A DNA stretch of 24,004 nucleotides, taken from contig NHIT01000013.1 in assembly GCA_002171925.1 (NCBI GenBank), positions 26,128-50,131 of the forward strand, given 5' to 3'. The notes beneath the pieces are model-generated. The model had not been told where the DNA came from and searched no databases. It was given only the letters and a program-made list of their open reading frames with translations. The position numbers were made by a program, and so were the translations under genes. The stretch's first letter is position 1, and each line of letters begins with the position of its first letter. Origin of the DNA: Candidatus Pelagibacter sp. TMED196. Its GTDB lineage: Bacteria > Pseudomonadota > Alphaproteobacteria > Pelagibacterales > Pelagibacteraceae. Positions 8,220 through 14,268 of this stretch are shown piece by piece.

Positions 8220-9000
8220 ACTAAAAAAATCTCTTGGACAAAATTTACTTACTGATAAAAATATAATCAATAAAATATTATCTATAGAAAATTTAAAAAA
8301 CCAAAATATTATGGAGATTGGTCCGGGTTCTGGCAACCTTACTAAATTCATAGTTCAAAAAGAAATAAATAATCTTCTTGCTGTAGAAAAAGATGTTAGA
8401 TTTGCAGAAAAATTAAAAAAAGATTATATCGGTAATAAAAAAATTTATATTGAAAATAAAGATATACTTAAAAAGGATTTAAATAATATAAGTTTTGAAG
8501 ATGTAATAGTGTTTGGTAATTTGCCATATAATATTTCAACTCAAATTTTAGTAAATTTTATAAATATAAATAAATGGCCACCTTTTTATAAAAAAATTAT
8601 TTTTATGTTTCAAAAAGAGGTTGCTGACAGAATATTGGCAAAATCTAAAACTAAACAATACGGAAGATTAGCAATTTTAACTAGGTATCGTCTCGATATT
8701 ATTCAGAGTTTTAGTGTTTCAAAAAATTGTTTTTTTCCAATTCCTGCTATTGACTCAAAAATAGTAGTTTTCAAACCAAAAAAAGACAATAAGTATAAAA
8801 TTAAAAATATTAAAAATTTAGAATTTATTACAAATATATTTTTTAATAATAAAAGAAAAATGATAAATAAACCGTTTGAAAAATTATTTAAAAACTATAT
8901 TTTTGTTGCAAAGAAACTCAATATTGATTTAAATCTTCGTCCATCTGACTTGTCGATAGATCAATATTATAAATTAGTAGAGTATTATGAAAAAAATTGA
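8212..9000 (+). CDS. rsmA: 16S rRNA (adenine-N6,N6)-dimethyltransferase RsmA/KsgA
   Basis: Dimethylates the two adjacent adenines in the terminal helix of 16S rRNA (A1518/A1519 in E. coli) during late assembly of the 30S subunit. The 262 residues contain the N-terminal SLGQNLLTDKNII motif (7-19; the family usually reads GQNFL), the SAM-binding loop MEIGPGSGNLT (34-44), the acidic residue E59 in AVEKD, and the catalytic motif IV NLPYNIST (103-110). The C-terminal helical region with the DLNLRPSDLSIDQYYKL ending is typical. The start overlaps pdxA by 8 bases (ATGTTTAA). It ends 8 bp from the stop of the convergent gmk with no terminator hairpin visible. Confidence 0.96.
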   Translation: MFKLKKSLGQNLLTDKNIINKILSIENLKNQNIMEIGPGSGNLTKFIVQKEINNLLAVEKDVRFAEKLKKDYIGNKKIYIENKDILKKDLNNISFEDVIVFGNLPYNISTQILVNFININKWPPFYKKIIFMFQKEVADRILAKSKTKQYGRLAILTRYRLDIIQSFSVSKNCFFPIPAIDSKIVVFKPKKDNKYKIKNIKNLEFITNIFFNNKRKMINKPFEKLFKNYIFVAKKLNIDLNLRPSDLSIDQYYKLVEYYEKN

Positions 9001-9008
9001 TCTTAAAG

Positions 9009-9587
9009 TCAGTTTCTTAGATGTTCTTTTATTATTTTTAAAATTTTATTAAAGCAATTTTCAACACTATCATTTGTTATAACGTGATCATATTCATTGG
9101 CGTGTTTAATATCTTGAGAGTAGGCTAAAAGTCTTTTTTTTATTGATTCTTTCCCATCTTGATTTCTCGATATTAACCTTTTCTCTAGCTCTTCCTTGCT
9201 TGGTGGTAAAATGAAAATTTTGAGCAAATTCAACTCATCAAAAGCACTTAGTTGGTTTGCTCCCTTCCAGTCAATATCAAATAATACATTAAAATTTTTT
9301 TTTATAATTTCATCAACTGAGGTTTTTGAAGTTCCGTAGTAATTACCAAAAATTTCTGAGTGTTCATAGAAAGTTTCTTTTTTCAACAATATTTTAAATT
9401 CTTCTTTACTTACGAAATGATAATCGACACCGTCAACCTCGTTTGGTCTTGCTTTTCTTGTGGTATGAGAGACTGATATTCTAAATGTACTATCTGATTG
9501 TTGGATTTTTTTTGAAAGTGTTGTTTTGCCCGCACCAGATGGAGACGATAAAACGAGCATGAGAGGTTTACTTCTCAAATTATTCAC
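9009..9587 (-). CDS. gmk: Guanylate kinase
   Basis: Phosphorylates GMP to GDP with ATP in purine nucleotide synthesis. The P-loop SSPSGAGKTT is at residues 14-23, followed by family motifs SVSHTTRKARPNEVDGVDYHFV (GMP binding), the tyrosines of GNYYGTSK and FDIDWKGANQL; the lid region contains KRLISRNQDG. I chose the GTG at 9587-9585, giving 192 residues with a normal-length leader. A TTG immediately upstream (9590) and an ATG at residue 10 (9560) are alternatives, and no clear ribosome-binding site decides between them. The gene follows the acpP stop by about 15 bp. In other alphaproteobacteria gmk normally follows yicC, which is absent here. Confidence 0.95.
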   Translation of the reverse strand: MNNLRSKPLMLVLSSPSGAGKTTLSKKIQQSDSTFRISVSHTTRKARPNEVDGVDYHFVSKEEFKILLKKETFYEHSEIFGNYYGTSKTSVDEIIKKNFNVLFDIDWKGANQLSAFDELNLLKIFILPPSKEELEKRLISRNQDGKESIKKRLLAYSQDIKHANEYDHVITNDSVENCFNKILKIIKEHLRN

Positions 9588-9604
9588 CAAAAGAAAGTTT
9601 AATC

Positions 9605-9844
9605 TTACTTAGATTTATTCTCAATAAATTTAATAGCGTCTCCAACAGTTAAAATTTTCTCAGCTTCTGTGTCAGAAATTTCTGATCCAAATTCTTCCTC
9701 AAACGCCATTACTAACTCAACTGTGTCTAGACTGTCTGCTCCAAGATCATCAATAAAACTTGCTTCCTCTGTTACTTTGTCTTCTTCAACACCCAAATGA
9801 TCTACTACTATTTTTTTGACTGTTGCAGCTATATCTTTTGACAT
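9605..9844 (-). CDS. acpP: Acyl carrier protein
   Basis: Small acidic carrier that holds growing acyl chains on a phosphopantetheine arm during fatty acid synthesis and supplies acyl groups for lipid A and phospholipids. The 79 residues include the canonical attachment motif [19 protein letters not shown], with the modified serine at S38. The acidic, helical composition and length are fully typical. It is one of the best-conserved sequences in the window. It has its own promoter-like sequence and a good ribosome-binding site (AAAGGA, 5 bases before ATG), unlike most neighbours. The condensing-enzyme gene fabF, which usually follows acpP, is not here; gmk follows instead. Confidence 0.98.
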   Translation of the reverse strand: MSKDIAATVKKIVVDHLGVEEDKVTEEASFIDDLGADSLDTVELVMAFEEEFGSEISDTEAEKILTVGDAIKFIENKSK

Positions 9845-9849
9845 TTAAT

Positions 9850-9855
9850 TCCTTT
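9850..9855 (-). promoter_or_regulatory. Ribosome-binding site of acpP
   Basis: On the minus strand AAAGGA is followed by ATTAA and then the ATG of acpP. This is a good Shine-Dalgarno match at favourable spacing. Most other genes in the window have only A-rich leaders or start inside the previous gene, so a recognisable site here fits high expression of acyl carrier protein. Confidence 0.65.
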
Positions 9856-9877
9856 TGTTTGATTTTTCTTTCTTTCG

Positions 9878-9905
9878 TTAATAAATTATTTTTTTTCTTT
9901 GTCAA
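9878..9905 (-). promoter_or_regulatory. Candidate acpP promoter overlapping the fabG stop codon
   Basis: On the minus strand a perfect -35 box TTGACA (complement of 9900-9905) is followed after 16 bp by TATTAA (complement of 9878-9883), matching four of six -10 positions. The TGA stop of fabG lies inside the TTGACA. Transcription would start about 27 bases before the acpP ATG. An extra internal promoter would let acyl carrier protein be made in excess of FabD and FabG. The spacer is almost pure A/T, so chance similarity is possible, but the perfect -35 box makes this one of the two best promoters seen in the window. Confidence 0.55.
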
Positions 9906-10636
9906 GCCATATACATACCACCATTAACATGTATTGTTTCACCAGTTACATATGATGATGAATCAGACGATAAAAAGGCTGCACAATTTGATACGTCCTC
10001 TCCATTGCCTAATCTTGCCATTGGTATTCTTGATGTTAGATATTCTTTTACTTTATCGGGTAAATTTTCAGTCATCTCAGAAACTATGAAGCCTGGAGAG
10101 ACGCAGTTTATAGTAATATTTTTTTTTGCATATTCAATTGCTAAACTTTTGGACATACCGATTATTCCAGCTTTAGAAGCTGAATAATTAGATTGACCTA
10201 AATTCCCACTGTGGGCAACAATAGAAGTTATATTTACAATCCTGCCAAACTTATTTTTAAGCATTTTTTTTATTGCGTATTTAGATAGTAAAAATGTAGA
10301 AGTTAAATTTATATCGATAACTTTTTTCCATTCCTCATCTTTCATTCTTAAAGATAAATTATCTACATTTACTCCTGCATTGTTTATAAGTATATCCAGC
10401 CCACCAAGCTCATTTGATACTGTCTCAATAAACTCCTCGATTTTTGAATGATTAGATATATCAAATTTTTGAATTTTAATACTTGGGTTTTGTTTTTGAA
10501 GTAAATTTAATTTTTCAACTTTTGTCCCTGTTCCTAAAACGTTTCCATTAAGTGAAATAAATTTTTTAACTAGAGAACCGCCTATTCCACCTGTGGCTCC
10601 TGTAATTAAAATTTTTTTGTTTTTAAAATCTATCAT
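9902..10636 (-). CDS. fabG: 3-oxoacyl-[acyl-carrier-protein] reductase
   Basis: NADPH-dependent short-chain dehydrogenase that reduces 3-oxoacyl-ACP in each fatty acid elongation round. The 244 residues match E. coli FabG in length and numbering: cofactor loop TGATGGIG at 12-19, NNAG near 85-88, and catalytic S138, Y151 and K155 (YSASK at 151-155). The C-terminal GFIVSEMTENLP and VTGETIHVNGGMYMA stretches are FabG-specific rather than general SDR. It starts within the fabD stop (ATGA at 10636-10633), indicating coupled translation, and is followed by acpP after 57 bp. Confidence 0.96.
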   Translation of the reverse strand: MIDFKNKKILITGATGGIGGSLVKKFISLNGNVLGTGTKVEKLNLLQKQNPSIKIQKFDISNHSKIEEFIETVSNELGGLDILINNAGVNVDNLSLRMKDEEWKKVIDINLTSTFLLSKYAIKKMLKNKFGRIVNITSIVAHSGNLGQSNYSASKAGIIGMSKSLAIEYAKKNITINCVSPGFIVSEMTENLPDKVKEYLTSRIPMARLGNGEDVSNCAAFLSSDSSSYVTGETIHVNGGMYMA

Positions 10637-11562
10637 TTTAAATTTTTAATTTCATCAATCGTATTTAAACTTTTAGACAAAACTTTGTCATTAGTTCTCT
10701 TAACCAAGCCTGATAATACCTTTCCTGGTCCTATTTCAATAAATTCTTTTACTCCATTATTTACCATATATTCTATACTTTCTCTCCATCTAACCTTAGA
10801 ATATATTTGTTCAATTAGAAGTTTTTTAATTTCATCAGGGTTTTTGGTAGCCTCTGCAGTAACATTGCTAACTATTTTTATATTTGGAATATTAAGATTT
10901 GTTTCTAGTATATTATTATTCATTTTTTCTGCGGCAGGTTTCATTAGTGAGCAATGAAATGGTGCACTTACAGGTAAATAAATAGATTTTTTTTTATTAT
11001 TTTTTAAAATTTTACTAATTTCATCCATTGCAGATTTGTCACCACTCAATATAATTTGTGAATTAGAATTGTCATTAGCCACTTCGCAAACGCCTTTGTC
11101 TTTACCTGTCTCGACTATAAATTTGTTTATTTCATTTAAACTTAGACCCATAACTGCTAGCATAGAGCCTTTCCCATCAGGAACTGCTTCCTGCATAAAT
11201 TTTCCTCTTTGATGTAGTAATAAAATTGCATCAGAAAATAATAAAGACCCGGACGCAACAAGCGCACTATATTCTCCTAGGGAGTGTCCAGCAAAAAAAA
11301 TAAAATCTTTTTTTAGGTTAATTTGAAATTCTTCTGTTATTAATTTAAATATTGAATAACTTATTGTCAAAATTGCTGGTTGTGTATTTTTTGTTAGTTT
11401 TAAATCTGCTTCGGGACCTTCAAGAATGATTTTAGAAATTGAATAATTTAATTTTTCGTCAGCCTCATGAAAAACTTTTTTAACTAGGTCAAAATTTTTG
11501 TAAAGTTCGTAGCCCATACCTACAGTTTGGGAACCTTGACCAGGAAATATTAGAGCTTTCAT
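10633..11562 (-). CDS. fabD: Malonyl-CoA:ACP transacylase
   Basis: Loads malonyl groups from CoA onto acyl carrier protein for chain elongation. The 309 residues start with FPGQGSQTVGMG (6-17) and contain the catalytic serine S94 in GHSLGEYSAL, the malonate-binding R119 in LLLHQRG and the catalytic H203 in SAPFHCSLM. The C-terminal FIEIGPGKVLSGLVKR is also diagnostic. It is the first gene of fabD-fabG-acpP and is divergent from rpsF across a 93-bp spacer. Its own promoter is not clear; TATACA on the minus strand (complement of 11598-11603) could act as a -10 box but has no good partner. Confidence 0.96.
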   Translation of the reverse strand: MKALIFPGQGSQTVGMGYELYKNFDLVKKVFHEADEKLNYSISKIILEGPEADLKLTKNTQPAILTISYSIFKLITEEFQINLKKDFIFFAGHSLGEYSALVASGSLLFSDAILLLHQRGKFMQEAVPDGKGSMLAVMGLSLNEINKFIVETGKDKGVCEVANDNSNSQIILSGDKSAMDEISKILKNNKKKSIYLPVSAPFHCSLMKPAAEKMNNNILETNLNIPNIKIVSNVTAEATKNPDEIKKLLIEQIYSKVRWRESIEYMVNNGVKEFIEIGPGKVLSGLVKRTNDKVLSKSLNTIDEIKNLK

Positions 11563-11596
11563 TTTATTTTTTTGCGATTAAACACCAATATTACTA

Positions 11597-11625
11597 TTGT
11601 ATAAACAAATTTTAAATAGTATAAG
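11597..11625 (+). promoter_or_regulatory. Promoter of the rpsF-rpsR-rplI operon
   Basis: TTGTAT at 11597-11602, a 17-bp spacer and TATAAG at 11620-11625 give a near-ideal sigma-70 layout with four of six -35 and five of six -10 matches. The first gene, rpsF, starts about 25 bases after the expected transcription start. The spacer between fabD and rpsF (11563-11655) holds no other recognisable element, so the leftward fabD promoter must also lie here. Confidence 0.6.
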
Positions 11626-11655
11626 ACGTTTTTTAAAAATTAATATATTGAGAAA

Positions 11656-11985
11656 ATGGCATTTTACGAGCAAACATTCATTGGAAAACAGGATCTTACT
11701 AATAAAGAGGTCGAAAACTTAATAACCAAATATTCTGACTTGATTAATGAGAGTGGCAAAATTCTAAAAACTGAAAAATGGGGTTTATTAAACCTAGCAT
11801 CCAAAATTAATAAAAATAAAAAAGGAATATTTGTTCACTTTAAATTTGAAAGTGAGAAAGAAGACTCCATAAAAAATGTAGAAAATAAACTTGCAATAGA
11901 CAATAATATTATCAGATATTTAACAGTGAAATACAGTAAACTAGATTTAAAGAAAGAGTATTTTCAAATGGAAAAAAGTGAATGA
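11656..11985 (+). CDS. rpsF: Small-subunit ribosomal protein S6 (bS6)
   Basis: Component of the 30S platform that binds 16S rRNA together with S18. The 109 residues begin MAFYEQTFIGKQDLTNKEVENL, a typical S6 opening, and include the conserved KTEKWGLLNLASKINKNKKGIFVHF segment and a C-terminal IIRYLTVKY strand. It lacks the long acidic tail of E. coli S6. It overlaps rpsR by 4 bases (ATGA at 11982), and the order rpsF-rpsR-rplI is near-universal in bacteria. Confidence 0.95.
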   Translation: MAFYEQTFIGKQDLTNKEVENLITKYSDLINESGKILKTEKWGLLNLASKINKNKKGIFVHFKFESEKEDSIKNVENKLAIDNNIIRYLTVKYSKLDLKKEYFQMEKSE

Positions 11986-12251
11986 GACGGGATAAAAAAA
12001 AACAAAGAAAAAGTGGGGGTTTCAGCAATAAACTTAGTTTGTTTCAAAAACCTGAAATGAGATTTAAAAGGAGCTGCCCTCTATCAGTAAAGAATGGGCC
12101 GGTTGTTGATTATAAAAATATTAAATTAATAAGAAAATATATTTCTGACACTGGAAAAATTCTGCCATCTAGAATAACCTCTGTTTCTCAAAGTAAACAA
12201 AGAGAATTATCTTTAGCCATTAAAAGAGCAAAAATACTAGGATTGGTATAA
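11982..12251 (+). CDS. rpsR: Small-subunit ribosomal protein S18 (bS18)
   Basis: Binds the 30S platform as a partner of S6. The 89 residues contain the S18 core: RSCPLSVKNGPVVDYKN, then IRKYISDTGKILPSRIT and the basic C-terminal SQSKQRELSLAIKRAKILGLV. A Lys/Arg/Gly-rich N-terminal extension (RRDKKKQRKSGGF) is present, as in other alphaproteobacteria. It begins inside the last codons of rpsF, and rplI starts directly after its stop with no spacer. Confidence 0.97.
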   Translation: MRRDKKKQRKSGGFSNKLSLFQKPEMRFKRSCPLSVKNGPVVDYKNIKLIRKYISDTGKILPSRITSVSQSKQRELSLAIKRAKILGLV

Positions 12252-12707
12252 ATGCAAATAATATTATTAGAGGATATAAGAAATCTAGGAAAAATTGGAG
12301 AGGTCGTTAATGTAAAAGATGGATATGGCAGAAATTTTCTTCTTAAATTAGGAAAAGCCCTGAGAGCAGATAAAAGCAACATAGATTTTGTTAATAAGAA
12401 AAAAGATGAAATAAATAAAAAAAATATAGAATTAATAAAATCTGCCAAAAAAGTAATAGAAAAGATTAAAAATAAAAAACTTATTTTTAAAAAAGAAACG
12501 AAGGAAAATGGGGAATTATTTGCAGCAATTAAACCCAAAGAAATCTCAAAGTACTTTATTGAAAATTTTAAAGAAACAATTCATCCTTCACAACTAGATT
12601 TAAAACAAGAGATAAACAAAATAGGAAAGTTTACTTTAACCATAAATTTGTATTCTGATCTTGTTGCTGAATTACATGTGATGGTTGAAAAAAAAGATTC
12701 AAAGTAA
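12252..12707 (+). CDS. rplI: Large-subunit ribosomal protein L9 (bL9)
   Basis: Elongated 50S protein with two RNA-binding domains joined by a long helix. The 151 residues start with the L9 N-domain (MQIILLEDIRNLGKIGEVVNV, then KDGYGRNFLLKLGKAL), continue through a Lys-rich connecting helix (about 45-80) and end with a C-domain containing GELFAAIKPKEIS. The length is normal (about 149 in E. coli). The ATG immediately abuts the rpsR stop. dnaB follows after 81 bp, as in most proteobacteria. Confidence 0.95.
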   Translation: MQIILLEDIRNLGKIGEVVNVKDGYGRNFLLKLGKALRADKSNIDFVNKKKDEINKKNIELIKSAKKVIEKIKNKKLIFKKETKENGELFAAIKPKEISKYFIENFKETIHPSQLDLKQEINKIGKFTLTINLYSDLVAELHVMVEKKDSK

Positions 12708-12733
12708 AAACTATTTTCTCCACAATACAAAAA

Positions 12734-12750
12734 AAAAGTTGATAACTTTT
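12734..12750 (+). terminator. Weak AT-only hairpin after rplI
   Basis: AAAAGTT (12734-12740), a GAT loop and AACTTTT (12744-12750) form a perfect 7-bp stem 26 bases after the rplI stop, followed by an A/T stretch. The stem has only one G:C-type pair and the following tract is not a clean U run, so termination would be weak at best. It could attenuate read-through from the highly expressed ribosomal genes into dnaB. In sequence this AT-rich, chance is a real alternative. Confidence 0.25.
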
Positions 12751-12788
12751 ATATTTAAATCCCTCTTCTTTCATATAAGTTTCATCAA

Positions 12789-14222
12789 ATGGAAGGTCTT
12801 AAGTCTAACAATAATAATATAGATAGTGGTAAAATTTTACCTTCAAACTTAGAGGCTGAACAAGCCTTAATAGGGTCAATATTGGTTAACAATGATATAA
12901 TTGACGAAATCTCTAATATTGTAAATAGAAATGAATTTTATGATCCTATACACTCAAAAATTTATAGTCTTATCGAAAACCTACACAATAAAGGAATGAT
13001 TGCAAATCCTATTACTCTTAAAAATTCTCTACAAAAAGATGCTGGACTTTCAGATATTGGTGGAACAGAATATTTAGTAAAGTTAACAAGATTTTCATCA
13101 TCAACTAAACAGGCTATTGATTATGCAAAAATTATTCATGAAAAATTTGTTAGACGTGAGTTAGTAAAAATCTCACAGATTTTAAATGATGACTCACTAG
13201 ATGACGCAACAGAAAAATCAGGGGAAGTTATTATACAAGATACTGAAAAATCTTTATTTGATTTAGCCGAAAGAGGCACCTTCAATCAATCATTTTTGAA
13301 ATTTAATCAGGCTCTAGATCAAACAATTGAAATGGCGACTAATGCAATGAAAAATGATAAGGGCATAGTCGGTGTTCCAACTGGTCTTACTGATTTAGAT
13401 GACAGACTTGGTGGTCTTCATAAGTCTGATTTAGTAATAATAGCAGGAAGACCGTCAATGGGTAAAACTGCTTTAGCAACAAATATAGCTTATTACGCAT
13501 CAAAAAAAATATCTAATGAAAACAAAAAATCATCAGTTGCTTTTTTTTCACTTGAAATGTCATCAGAGCAACTTTCAACAAGAATTTTGTCAGAACAGGC
13601 AAAAATTAAATCAAATGATATTAGAAAAGGCAAAGTATCCGAGGAAGAATTCAATAGATTAATTGAAACCTCTAGAAGTATCCATGAACTTCCACTTTAT
13701 ATAGATGAAACACCAGCTATTTCAATTGCTGCACTATCAAACAGAGCTAGACGAATAAAAAGACTTTTTGGTTTGGACTTAATAGTTGTTGATTATATTC
13801 AGTTGATGACCACAGGAAGCAAAAGGTTTGACGGCAGAGTTCAAGAGATATCTGAAATTACACAAGGTTTAAAAGCTCTAGCAAAAGAATTGGGTGTTCC
13901 TGTGCTTGCACTATCACAGTTGTCGAGGGCTGTTGAAACAAGAGATGATAAGAAACCTTTACTTTCAGATTTAAGAGAATCAGGATCAATAGAGCAGGAC
14001 GCGGACGTTGTTATGTTTGTCTTTAGAGAGGAATATTATCTAATGAATAAAGAGCCAAAGATGGGCACTATAGAGTATGGTGAATGGCAATCTAAAATGA
14101 GCGAAATTAAAGGTCAGGCGGATATTATAATTGGCAAACAAAGGCATGGCCCCACTGGAAACATTAAAGTAGAGTTTGAAGGTATTTACACCAAATTTAA
14201 AGATGCCTCAAAAACTGGGTAA
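12789..14222 (+). CDS. dnaB: Replicative DNA helicase DnaB
   Basis: Hexameric 5'-3' helicase that unwinds DNA at the replication fork and recruits primase. The 477 residues have the N-terminal DnaB domain (about 18-120, opening LPSNLEAEQALIGSILVNN), a linker, and a RecA-like ATPase domain (about 190-465). Walker A is GRPSMGKTA at 220-228, Walker B is in DLIVVDYIQLM, and the family motifs SLEMSSEQLSTRIL, LSQLSRAVETRDDKKPLLSDLRESGSIEQDAD and the GPTGNIKVEF ending are all present. No intein or insertion is visible. It follows rplI, as is standard. The usual downstream genes alr and radA are replaced by an RND exporter. Confidence 0.97.
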   Translation: MEGLKSNNNNIDSGKILPSNLEAEQALIGSILVNNDIIDEISNIVNRNEFYDPIHSKIYSLIENLHNKGMIANPITLKNSLQKDAGLSDIGGTEYLVKLTRFSSSTKQAIDYAKIIHEKFVRRELVKISQILNDDSLDDATEKSGEVIIQDTEKSLFDLAERGTFNQSFLKFNQALDQTIEMATNAMKNDKGIVGVPTGLTDLDDRLGGLHKSDLVIIAGRPSMGKTALATNIAYYASKKISNENKKSSVAFFSLEMSSEQLSTRILSEQAKIKSNDIRKGKVSEEEFNRLIETSRSIHELPLYIDETPAISIAALSNRARRIKRLFGLDLIVVDYIQLMTTGSKRFDGRVQEISEITQGLKALAKELGVPVLALSQLSRAVETRDDKKPLLSDLRESGSIEQDADVVMFVFREEYYLMNKEPKMGTIEYGEWQSKMSEIKGQADIIIGKQRHGPTGNIKVEFEGIYTKFKDASKTG

Positions 14223-14268
14223 AAATAATTAATTTTAAATTAACTATATTTAAGCTATATCTTAGCAA

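Noticed and set aside
12188..12538. A 116-residue antisense frame over rpsR/rplI
   Set aside because: It is the mirror of lysine-rich ribosomal protein codons and shows no recognisable domain.
14233..14247. AT-only inverted repeat TTAATTT-T-AAATTAA between dnaB and the RND gene
   Set aside because: It lacks any G:C pair and is easily produced by chance at this base composition; no U tract follows.
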